From NCBI RefSeq assembly GCF_901933205.1, contig NC_044585.1, forward strand, positions 8,370,001 to 8,434,000: a DNA stretch of 64,000 nt, read 5' to 3'. A program made the position numbers and the translations under genes. This stretch comes from Camarhynchus parvulus. Taxonomy: Eukaryota; Chordata; Aves; Passeriformes; Thraupidae. Under the pieces are notes generated by a model. The model had not been told where the DNA came from and did no database searches. It worked only from the letters and a program-made list of their open reading frames with translations. This document shows, one piece after another, positions 1 through 12,000 of the stretch. Positions within the stretch are counted from its first letter, which is position 1. Each line of letters opens with the position of its first letter.

Positions 1-250
1 TCTTTTGCAATTGTTCTAAGGAAAAGTAGCACAGATGCTATTAAAGAACTCATTGCTTACCTTGGTTATTATCACCCAGCAAGTTTCCTCAAAATTAAAT
101 GTTCTGGAGTAAACAAGGGTTAGGTGGGATGAATTGAGACCAAATTTAAGCCAGCAGAAATATACCAGATGGATACAGGGAGACAGGGAGGGGGGATGAA
201 AAGGAAAGTAGAAAAGGGAAAATTGAGAACTGAGTTATGCTTCATGTATT

Positions 251-270
251 GTTTGTTGAAGTTTGTTGAA
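251..270. repeat. 10-bp tandem duplication
   Basis: The unit gtttgttgaa occurs twice head to tail with no mismatch. It is a simple local slippage product and nothing nearby suggests a function. Confidence 0.8.
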
Positions 271-3200
271 GGGCAGAGTTAATATCGTGGAAGGAGAACT
301 GTAGGGTTTTTCTACTCTAAAAAATTATATTAATATTTAAATGATAAAATATTTAAACAAAAAGGAAGTGCTTATGTTCAGACAGTGCATCACTTTGTCA
401 GTGGTTCCCTAGATGATTATTCCAGGATACATTTTTGAACCTAAGCTTTAATCCTGAGAGAAAATGAGAGAAGAAATGTGAAGGGCCTGAAAAAGAGGAA
501 AACTTGGAGAAGGAAGTGAGGACTCCACATTCATGAGAGCAGAAGATTAGACCTTGCCTTCCCCTTTGGCAACAACTTGTGCTCCAGGCTCCCTATTCAT
601 TGGTTGGTTTGCTTTACTACTTTCCTCCCTAAAGCATTGGCAGTCCCTGGACAGTTTTAAGCAAGCTTTAAGGAAAGACTAAGATCAGGACATTCATATG
701 AATATTTTTCTGAGTAATCAAAGTTTGTACTATGGCGAGCTGTTCCCAATTCTCCAAACCCACCCATCATTTTTGTCATATGCTACACAAACAGAGTTTG
801 TTCTTCCCAGTGCCTCAGCAGCAGCTCACAGGACTATAAGCACACAAATTTCTGTAGCACTACATGCAAAAGCAATCCCTGGCTGTGGCATTTGTAGTTC
901 TAAACAGGAAAAAAGCATTTACAGTTAATAATCATATTTTATTGTGGGACTAGCAGTTACAAAGACAGGCTGTTTCTTCAGTACTGCTGTTTCTGAGCCA
1001 CCTAATGAGAATGTGTTGCCAAGGCAACCAATGCCATAAGTTTTTGGGGTTTTTTTTTTAAGAAATTAAACTTTCTAAGTCAATTTTCCCTTACTTGCCA
1101 GGTTAGGAAATGGAATGTTGCTTATTGTTTTCTGCTGGAGCGCTGAGGTAACTCAGAGGGCCAGGGGGGTTGGAGCTACCTGAGGAGATATCAACTATGC
1201 AAGGCCTTTGTTAGTAAATTATTCTTTTTCTGATATGTGGCAGGTGTGGGAGGGCTGAATGAAAATTTGTGAATAATTCTATTCCAGCTGGATTGGTGGG
1301 GTCTTGCTAAATGGAGACAAGAAGTTAAATACTGAGACTTTGCTTTGTGACCAGGTGAATGTACAGGAGATGAGGATGCTCAGATGCCATTGAGACAAAT
1401 GTGTGTGAGCATGATATGAAAAACAACATCCTTGCCAGGCTGATAGTAGAATGAGACAGACACCCCTGATTCAAGCTCTGCTTGCTGCTGTCAGATTTAT
1501 TTACCAGCCCTCATATGCTGTACAACATGGAGTTTATTTCCAAGGCACAGAATGCCCTAAGAACATAATGGAGGGAGGGGACCAAGCCTGCTCAATTCCT
1601 GCAAAACAGGGATCTGTAAAGTGCCCAGTTCCCTTTGCTGTAGCTTGATGCACAAACATTGCTGGCTGTTCAGGGCATTCTCTGCTCAGAGCCAGCTTTT
1701 GGAATACCCAGAGCATATGGGCCAGCCACAGAGCAGAATGGAAGAGTGAAGCCCATTTCATGCCTTCTTTGATTCTGCTTGAATTTCCTGCAGTCACTGT
1801 ATGCTTTTCCAAATGCCTGTCAAACTTCATCTGAAAAACTACAGCTGTCAGCTATAAGATCCTACAAAGTTTATTTTAGCTACACTCTGCTTGTGCCCTT
1901 TAGCTCGAGAGAAAATGAGTCTCCAGCAGAAAACAGAGGAAAGAGCCCCTTAAGTGTTTTAATTTTTAACTGTGAAAAGGCTCTGCTTAAGCATCTCAGA
2001 CAGAAGCAACAACCCAGAAAGCTGCAGAGGCTTTAAAGAATTTGGTTTTTATTGATCATACTGTTTGCTGTTCCACTGAAATGATATGAAATAAAGTATA
2101 AAGAGATCTTTGTAGAATATTTGATATCTTGACTTCTGTAGGACAACAGAAGATCCAAGCAAATAATGGGGTTTTTATGTTTGGCGGCTTAAACTGGAAA
2201 CAAATTTTCTTTCAGATTTGCCTGAATGCCACACTTTAGCTTTTCATACCAAACTAAAATTTGACACAAGTAGTCTTGGTTTAGAATGAATTTTGTTATT
2301 GATGTGATTTCTTAACACTGAATTTAGCTATTAGAAATTTTAAAACCTGCTTATTTTCCCTTAGAGTACAATTTTTTCCTGCTATCTAAAGAACAACTCT
2401 AACTTGTCCAAATATGTCTGAAGGCATATTTGTATGTCCCCAACCTAAGCCAGTTGTTTCCTGCTCCCCTCTTCAAGCACACTGATACATGACAGGGCTC
2501 TTTGCAGTATTTATTGTCTTTGGACCGGCCTCTGCCCTGAGGGGCTCTCTGGGTGTCTCACTTGAAACCACTACAAATCTGTGACAGCATAATTAGGGCA
2601 ATCTGCTGGATGCAGGTGCCTTTTTCATTTACTCTGGTGAATATGGAGCATTTTCACAATGTCATTCCCCCTAACAAATCAGAGCTCACAGATTGTTTTC
2701 ACAGCACGAGTTTGCTGGCTCTCAGAGCAGGTGAGTGATGGAGCAGGAGAGCAGCTTTGACACCATGTTTTATTTTCTTCCTTCCCTCTAAAGCCTGGTT
2801 AGCTGATATGAAAGCAAGAAGGCATTTGTCATGTAGGCTTTTGTTTCCCAAAGTGCAGAAGCTTACCTCTAAAGCTCAGTCTTTGGGGATGAGGGAAAAC
2901 ATCTGCAACAGGTTACTCATGTTTGCACGTGGGAGAAGGAGTCTGGCACCATCAAAACTTCCTGGTATGTCCCTGAGCTTTTAAAATGTGGAAAGAAATC
3001 AGAAGAAAGCAATAATGAGAGGAGTCACAGATATGACACAAATAAGAAAGAGTGAAATATAATGTAATTTGACAGCAATGAGGAAAATACTGAGAAATCT
3101 ATCACATCTGTGCTCCTGGTGTTAAGAAGGCAGTGAGAGCTGTTAGGAAGGCACAGAGCATGAACTCACAGTACTTTTATGCAAAGGCTACAGTAATGAA

Positions 3201-3731
3201 TTCCAATCTTGCCTGGGAGCAATTCTTAAGATAAGTACAAAGGTGAGTCTGGAGTATTGATTTTTTAAAAAAGACGATAAATTGGAGTGAGTTGTAAAAA
3301 GTTAGTGCTGCCTGGAAAAGTTCACATTAAATCAGTGCACAAGTAAAGAGGTGCAGCCTCAAAGGGGAGTGTATCAGGATTGAATTTTGGATCTTGGAAT
3401 CATTGCACAGTAGGGTCATTCCTTCTTCCATTCTGTTCTCTTTCCCCTGCCTCCTTTGTTGCAGTAACCCCTGTGGATAGATCTCCAATTAATAAAACTT
3501 ACCTTTATGTATGCATTATCATAATACAAAGGCTCAAGGGGAGCACAATCCCTTCATGCCTGAGCAGATTTAAAACTCGTGATTCTCTTGGGATACTTGC
3601 TGGGAAATAGAAAAAGGGAATAAAGGGCATTCTAACATTTCTGCTGAATGATTGCTACTCCTCGCAAAGTGCTATGAAGCTTGTTAGATTCTGAACATTT
3701 ATGGGAACCTTATTGCTATTAGATCCTTTAA

Positions 3732-4020
3732 AATTACTGTAATTAAAAATTCTAGTCTTTTTTACATGGAAGATCTGTACTGTGTGTTAAATCATTTTCT
3801 TGGAAGAGCCTGGGAGAAATTAGAAATCTGATTGGTACAATAAGAGAAAATTACCAGAAATATTTAAATTGCCAACATCTTTTAATGGAAAATATTGTGA
3901 ATGCCAGGTTTGAATGCACATATACATTGGCCCATATTTTATCCTTGGGACACAACTGTATGCTTATAATTACTGTTATTAAAAATTCTAGGTTTTTTAT
4001 TTTTCGATCTGTTGTGTGAC
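3732..4020. repeat. Diverged direct duplication, two copies about 236 bp apart
   Basis: The block starting aattactgt at 3,732 is followed by attaaaaattctag, a T-run and then gatctgt. The same order recurs from 3,968 with a few substitutions and small gaps. The matching part is roughly 45-55 bp per copy. It looks like an old local duplication and not a transposon end, since no terminal motif or target-site duplication was found. Because both copies are AT-rich, part of the resemblance could be compositional. Confidence 0.4.
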
Positions 4021-7000
4021 TAGAAGAGTCAGGTCCACCATAGCTTGTGCTGTACAGAGCATTTATTGAAAGGCAGATTCCCCAAAAACCTGTTAAAATC
4101 TATCAGGGCTGTAATGACAGACTCAGTTAAAGAGATGGGGTGAGGGAGAAGTCAATAGCCCAGTAATGCAATTATGGCAGAGTTATAATTAGTGATCAAA
4201 ACACTCCAGCTTCCCAGCCATTGCCAGGTGGTCTCCAGCATGCCAAAAAGCACAACTGCAATCCAAGACTTGGACAATAACTTGGTGGTGTTGGAGGATT
4301 TGTGTGAGTGTTCACATCACACATGCACATTCAATGCAAATTGCTGCCCATTAAGCAAATTTAATAATACTTTTCAGAATTGTTACTTTCATTAACAATC
4401 ACCTTGGAGTGCCAAAGGGACAAATGAGAGGATGAGTACATTAAATAAAGAGATTTTTACAATTTGGCCTCTCTGTAGAATATGACACCTTCGAAGCTTG
4501 CATTTCTCCAAGAGTGAGCGCAGCCAAGGAATGTTTAGGGCCCAGGAGGAGCCCAAAGGAGCATGGGTTGCCTGTTCATGAAGCTGGGTGTCTAATTGCA
4601 AGGAAATCCTCTTTTGCCAGAAGAGGAAACTGGAACCTCACTAAATACCTATTTGACTAAGCCAGGTTCCCAACAGATAGCAAAGAGTTTTCACTTTGAT
4701 CTAAAACCTTGCACATGAGCAAGGCATTTGTTCTTTCTTTGTAATCCCATGTTGAGTGAGAAGCCAGCCACAGATTTATGGTCCAATTTTTATTTTCTTC
4801 TGTGTTCCATCCAGTTTTCTATGGATTTATTTATAAAAGTCCCAAGTGAGAGTGTGGGGATATTTCTTCTTGGTTTTATAACCTGAAGTTCATGAAAGAT
4901 TTTTGTCCCAATGGTTTTGAAAAAAGACAAGTTCTTGCTTCCCAACCCCAAACCATTCCTAGGAAGGCAAGGTCATTCTTTGGTGAATTCCTGTACATAT
5001 TTACTTTTAGCAATACCAGATAAATTCCCACAGGGACAAGTTTAATTAAACTGCTTGCTAAGTCATGTAGTTAGCAGCTAGTAGATAAATAAAATGAACT
5101 CAGACTTATTTGTTATTTGTTCTCAGTCTTTAATCGCCCAATAGTAATTCCATAATTGAATTAAAGTACTTAACCATTCTAATGCAAATTGTCTGGCTTA
5201 CAGTTCTTCAATGAGTAAATTATTGCAAATCAGGCACCCATGATATCAACATTATTCACTTACAGTTAATTTATCTTTATAATAATGAGCTCATTTTTAT
5301 TTATTCTAGAATTTTATGTCTTTTTATTTGTGAAAATTGAAAATTTGGATGGCTTCATAAAACAAAACTCTCCATTTGTTTTCTCTTCTTTTTTAATGTT
5401 ATTTAATGTTTTATCAGACTAGAAGGAGAACCCAGGAAGAATATGGATCATAGCAGCAGGCCTGCTTCCACTGCAGTTTCAATAAAGTGCAAATAAATGA
5501 AGTGTAAACAACAAGAACACTGCTAAATATCTGAGAAGGAATATAAGAATATTTATGAGACCATACACACTGTTAAGAACTTCATGGTTAAAAAGGACTT
5601 GCCTACAAAGAGGAATTATCCTCACTAAAAGAGCATTTTAATTAGAAAAATTATTTCTGATCTAACAAAATAGTAAAATTGTGTGCTACTTCAAAAAATA
5701 TGTTTATTTTGCTTTTAAAATACTAACCAGGAGGAATTTACTGGAGAAATTGTATGCAGATAATTCTGCAACTGCAACAGACAAGTTAACAACTGCAAGT
5801 TGCAAACTCTGTGCCACGAATAGAAATGGTCAGCAAGGCAGAAGGTGACTTCAGACAGACAGGCAGCTTCTTCTCTGGTTAGAGCAGGATAATTGGACAA
5901 GCTACAGCTACTGGGGATTTTGGTCTGAAAAGGTGAAAATGCCTCCTCTCCTAATTGATGCCTGATTAACTCAATTAGCATTTGGTAAACAGGTCCCTTA
6001 GCAATACAAAAGAATGGTGGTCGAGCTGGTCTGTTTTTCGAATCTGTTAAGAGCTTAGAGAAGTCTTTTGAAATTATAGAGAAAGGGAAGTTATTTTTGT
6101 TCTGTTGTTGTATGTAAGAGTGCTCTTGACTTTGTTTCAGAGAAGTAAAATATTGTTATATGAAGAACTTCCAGGAATAAAAATAATTGAGAACTGATGA
6201 CTGCTTTTGAGGCAACTCCTGTCAGCTATACAGAGGACTGAATTATCCTTCTACTACAGGGGAACTTGTACTGGTGAGTTCATAAGGGCTATGAACATTT
6301 TGTTTTCCCTTATAATTTTTTTCTGCTTGGTCTTTTATTTTGTTTGCTTTACTTTTTATTTGTTAGTTTTTGCAATTTATTGCTTTAGGACCTAATTGTG
6401 CACCAAATATTAACCTGATGTGTCTATAGATACATGAAGGGAGGGGAAAAGCTTGTTCATTCTCTAAGGATCGCTCAGTCTTACAATAAAACAAGCCTAA
6501 TTTGATAAAAGGCAAAGGATCATTTTATGTGCTGATAGCAAAGTGCATATGCCCTTACTGCTTTGTTTGAATCAAAGAGGGAAGTCCTGATGCGGATTCA
6601 AAGCCTCAAGTCAAAGTTAAGATACCAGGATGGGAGGTAGGTGGTATTTATGTGCTGCAGTAAGCTTTAAAACTTGTGCCTGGTGCTGGGGTAGTCTTTG
6701 ATGTGTGAGTGCTGTGTGTGATCCTTGTCATGTAGAGCCTTTCAGGAAAAACCAGTGAGGAGATTTGTAGCTCCCAAGATCTGTTGTCTCTGCAGTCTCT
6801 TTTCACTGCCTCAGAAGTTTCAGATGAGTTCGCCTGCAGGTGCGGCTCAGAGTCAGATGGGAATTTCTGAAAGAATTAAACAGAGATTGCCTTCACAATT
6901 TCTGAAGTAATAATCAGTTGAATGTCATTATTAGAAGGAGACAATAGGTTAATATTCTCCTTCCTGTGTACTCTTATAGTTAAATGCTGTCACTTTCTGC

Positions 7001-8965
7001 TCAATGGGCTGGACAAAACAGTTTGAGGCTCCAGAGTACGAACTTGTCACTCTGTCTGCTGGAGCTGGACCACTGGTGGGAGATCACTTGCTGCTTTTTT
7101 TGCTCTCTTACTGGGACGACTCAGAATCTTCTTAGCTTGCTCCTGCTCTATTTGGGCGTCTGAATTCCTAACAGACTCTTCCCTATCAGAAATCCCTGTC
7201 ATATTATTGCTCAATTATCCTTTTCTGTACAATGACTAATCCAATAGAAGCTTGGAATGGGATTGTGAATGCTGTTATCAGCTGCATGTGTAATACCCTT
7301 ACTTTTTAACTTTCAGAGTTAAAATATGTTAGTTTATGGTATTATTTTTTTGACAGTGACAAATAAATGCCAGGCACACTGGGAGATCAGAGCACAAAGT
7401 GATTTACATGAAAGAGCTTTACCCAAGGTTAGAAATTGGAGTTACCATGAAAGGCAGCTAATTGGATTGCAAGGCTTGCTTCCTGTTTCAGGAACATCAG
7501 ATGTGCAAATTCCCCCATTGTTACACTTGCTACGTACTGACAATTAAAGCTTTTACCTGAAAACACCAGACAATTGTACAAATGTAAAAGGGGGAGAGGG
7601 AAAATCATTCTTTTTGCAGTATACTGGGGAGAAAATGATGGCTGATGCCTGATTAGGGTAACAAATGTACAGGAAGTGTAAAACTCAGCTTTTAGTTTGG
7701 CTGGCTGTTTTAAATGGATGGTTTAATTTGAAAATGATGTTACAAATCTGGCTGGACTCTAACTCCCACTAACCTCTGGCTCCTTGAGTCTCTGCTAATG
7801 AAGTGCTATTTATCAAACGCTATCATGAGCTATGCTTTCCATAAAATGGTTCTGCTGGCAATATGATTATTTGATTCTAAGACTGTTGCCTTTGTAATCT
7901 CTGACCATTAGAATTATCCTCTTTTACTTTGCAGTTAAAGTATAATTTCTGTCTTGACAATGGATTTGTCTTGGCTCAACCCCAGATGCCCTAACCAACA
8001 GTTCCTGGAGTCTATGCTCTTTTTAATCCTATATCAGACTAAAACATCTCGAGAATATTACATTCTTATGATCTGTCTAAGCTGGGAGTTTTCTGAAGGT
8101 GCTGGTGCTGTGACCTTACTTCAAAGTACCACAACTTGTAGAGTGAAATGATGGGAAGTAGGTGTTAAGCATCTCCCAGAAACATGGGATATTGGCTGTT
8201 AAATATCTGCTTTTATTTCAGCAGGTCTGTAACAGTGGAGATCAATGTGGTGTCTATTAATTCCTAGTGATAAGGAAAGGAAGGGGTTAAGCAAACTGTG
8301 GTTGGAGTTACTGCCCTTTCTGCATTGTGTCTGTGGGCAAAGGTCTCTCCTCAAGGACAGAATGGGCTTGAAATTCTTACACTGAGGAATGTGTGCTTGC
8401 TGCAAGTTTTGGTATCCCTTTACTAATTATCTTCACCCTGTTCTTTCCCAGTACTAATAAGTGGGCTGCTAATATCAGTCACTGTTTGTGACTGTGGCTT
8501 ACTGTAATTGAGAATAATGATAGCATAATAATGATAATGGTCTATACTGCAGCTCTGTCTCCAGGCAGTGGAAGTAGGATGGAATTCCTTGTCAGTTAAT
8601 GAAAAGAAAAAAGCATTGCTTGAGACCTGCAAAGGGAATGATAAAGTGTCTAGGAAAGCAGTTGTAAAAACCTCCTGAAAAATCTGATACAATCTGTTTT
8701 TAAGATCTGCCAAATATGTTTTGGGGAACAGTAAAGATGGTTGTATTTAACCAAGCATTAGCGTGATCTGTGAAAACAGATGCTCTCCCTCAAGGACCAT
8801 GATGAAGCATTAATTACAGGTAGAGATGATTTGAAACAAAGACTGGAAACCTGCTGCTACCAGAGCCTTTTTTTTTCTGGTAGAGCTGATTTATTGTAGC
8901 TAACTGTGGAGTTTAAGTCTTAACAAAGATGAACCTTGAAACCAGGCAAATGGATTCTCCTGCAG

Positions 8966-9000
8966 TCCAACATGATGCATTGAATTTACATCATGTTGGA
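8966..9000. repeat. Perfect inverted repeat, 12-bp arms with 11-nt loop
   Basis: The left arm tccaacatgatg (8,966-8,977) is the exact reverse complement of the right arm catcatgttgga (8,989-9,000). They are separated by 11 AT-rich bases. Pairing stops immediately outside the arms, so the stem is exactly 12 bp. That is too short for a normal microRNA precursor and there is no trailing T-run on the plus strand. It may be a protein-binding palindrome or the eroded end of a small element. Confidence 0.85.
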
Positions 9001-12000
9001 AATTAGGCTTGGTATGAATTGCAGTTGTAAGGAGCAGTTTGCCCTGTGATTTCAGTGAAAGCACCTGATGGTGATAACTGCCTTACAAATGCCAAGGACT
9101 CTTACTCTTCTTTAGAGCAAATTAATTCCTGGACCACATCAGTCACAGCGTGCTGGAGGTGCAGCAGGCCTAAATGAAAATGAATAAATTCAGGTGGGTA
9201 ATTAAATGTTGCTGCCTGTGATAACTGTAAGGCAGGAGATTAGCCTTAACTAAGACAGAATAGGTCAATTTGTGGTGGGGTTTACTGAGTCAAAAAAAGG
9301 CAGCTGATAGAAGCAGAGAATATCACACCTGTGAGTGCGTCAGTGCATAGTGTGTGTATATAAATGAGCACTGGAAGCTGCCACTTAAAGCAGAGTAACT
9401 GCAACTTCCTGGTGACCAAGGCAAGCTAAGATAATGTAGCAAATAAGAATATGAAAGCTTTTCATTACTTTAATTACTGTACAGTCTCACCATTTTCCTG
9501 GTTTTCTGAAATAAAATCATACAGAGTTATTCTTTCATGAAATCTACTTTTTGATGGTTCTGAAGCCAATAATATTCTCAAGAATTTCTCAGTTATAAAG
9601 CCATCACCTTTCCCAGGGTAAAACTGAGATCCTGTAGGGCTGTGTGTGTGTGAAGTTTACATCAGTAACCTGTTTATTGTACTGTAAACATGAGTGAGAG
9701 GGTGTGCTACAAGTGTAACTAACAGCAAAGTGGGAAAGGCTTAAATGCAGGCATTGATCATGCATCTGGAGCTATTGGCAAAGTTGATTGCAAGGGGACA
9801 AGGGTCATGTATTGATCAGATTGTAATGAAGATTTATTGTGAAGAAACTGGGAAAGTAGCAATCTGTTCTTAAACAGAATAGGCAATTTGGGTGTGAAAG
9901 AAAGAGAATTAAATGCTGCTTAAAAGTTCTTGCATTTTCCTGTGTTCTGGGATTCAAGGCAGTTTAGTATATCATATATTGTCCCACTGACATTGGGAGA
10001 TGTTTATACAGCAGCTTTCTGGCTCATACTTGGAATAACTGTAAGGGTACTTAAAATTCTTCCAACACAAGTGCTCTGACTGCTCAAGGCCTGTGTGGTC
10101 CAGGTTACGCTGCAAGAAGCACAAGAATTGCATCACCTGCAGAACTAAAACTGACCTGTCTTGCTGTGGAGACCCTTCTAAGCCTCTGGGTGTACCAATG
10201 ACCCCCACACAGAGGAAGTGCCTCTGTCTTTTGATGGCAGACATCTGGCTGAAGATCAGGCTGATCTCTTTCCTCACAGGGAATTCCTTGGACTTGTAGC
10301 TAAACAAAATTTTCTCCTGAAAAGACAAAGCTGCTATTCTCCAAAGCAAATCAGCAGCTCTTTCAGAAGATGTGGGCTGAGCCTTGCCAATAGTACAAAT
10401 CTATTGATTGATTTCCAAGCACTTGAAAATGGATTAATGTTGTTTCAACTCCCAATGGGTTTTTTCACAGGGATTTGAGATTAGTTCAGTGCTATAGTAG
10501 CTTCCTGATCTCTGCTTCTAGTCCATGTGTACTCTTATTGTATCAAAACTCAGCCCTCATTTGGTTTCCACCAGAGGAACCACTGCTGCCTCTTTTAATA
10601 TCTCTGGGTGAGATTCTGCTGAACTTGCTTGCTGGCTAAAAACTTAGGAGTAATTTTAAATACAATTTTTAATTTACAGCAATACAGCTTACAAATGCAC
10701 AGAAATGAGTCTCTGGGCTGCACTTGTGCATGTGTGTTTTGTTCTACTTTCATTCTCTGCAGCTGCTCCTGTGCAATTGTGTAATGAGTGCACCAAGTCA
10801 CAGATCTAATTGAGACAGGCTGGAATCCCTTCTTGCCAGGAACTGTTACACTAGGGCAGGGTCCCAAGGGGGATTTTAGAATTCACTACAACAGGTTAAG
10901 ACAAGAAGGCTGAGGTAGGCAGGAAAACAGTAATTGAAGATGACAGTTGTCAGAAAGAATAGTTTGCATGCCTGCACATCTTCATTGATGTACTGTGGTG
11001 TATTCCCCAAATAAAAGCTGACATTGAAACAATGAATTGGTCATTCCTAGAGAAAAACAGTAGTTCTTGCTTGATTAGCTGCCAGGAAAATGTTGCTCTT
11101 TTTCAAAAGTTTTTTGATGAGTATTTCCACTTTGCAAAATAGGATTGTGGTATCAGGTTAGGCTATCATCTTTAGTTTCTCCTATAGAGAAAGTTGGAAA
11201 AATCTACCCCTAAAATATCCTCAGCCCTGGGGGAACACCATTCATTTCATCCTTTCACTGATTTTCTTTGCTGGTTCCTGGATAAATAAAAACATTGAAT
11301 TTGTAAACATGTTACTGCTGATGAAACTGATTTTTTGTTTGTTTTGGTTTTTTTTTTTTTAGTTGACATTTCTGTGAATATTGTAAACAGTCTCAGCTGA
11401 CTTTCAGCCAACTGCAAAGATTACTTTAGTTGTTCCAGCAGCTATTCCTGATTTTAGGGCTGCCAGTTAAGTTTTGTGAGATGTTCAGTTTGGATGGAAG
11501 CAGGATAGAAAGGCTTTAGATGAGAGCAGCCAAAAGTTAAACCATAAGCTTTTCGTAAGTAAACAAGAATAGTTCTTCCAGGAATGTCTTGTTTCAGGAA
11601 GCTGCGCTCCCTGTGGAATGAGGGGCTGCCCAGCCACTGCTCAGGAGATGGATTTACTCCCATCTCTGGCATTTCCATGGCAAATGGAGGCAGATGGGGA
11701 AATGGCAGCTCTGGACCATATGCTCTTGGTTTGCTCAGTTGGTTCCTCCTTTGTCTGTGTTTGTAAGTCTGCCCTAGTTTCTGCACCTGCTCATTTGTGA
11801 AAGATGAATGGGCTCTTCTGCTGAGCCTTGTCTGTTGTATTTCACTTTATTTCCCCTGATCACATTTTTAAATGTCACTTTCTGGGAACTGCCAAGCAGT
11901 GACTTTTTGAGCATTTGATTCAAAAAGACCCAACCAAAGCAGCATAAGGAATTGAGGGTGCAGATGTCCAAGCAGTAGCAGAGCAGTCCTTTCAGATTGC

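Larger units (their letters stand above)
1..8965. other. Non-coding, AT-rich unique sequence
   Basis: No gene, RNA gene or mobile element can be supported here. All open frames are under 100 codons and none resembles a known family. Small structures seen are a 10-bp tandem duplication at 251-270 (unit gtttgttgaa), a diverged duplication at 3.73/3.97 kb listed separately, and octamer motifs (atgcaaat) at 4,334-4,341 and 5,182-5,189. The stretch 5,100-5,310 is especially rich in ATTA/TAAT-type homeobox half-sites. The stop-codon density in all six frames fits intergenic or intronic vertebrate DNA. Confidence 0.7.

Noticed and set aside
3497..3565. Minus-strand AAG|GTAAGT donor near 3.5 kb with an acceptor 56 nt upstream
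   Set aside because: All three frames of the enclosed 56 nt contain stops or are uninformative, so there is no coding support.
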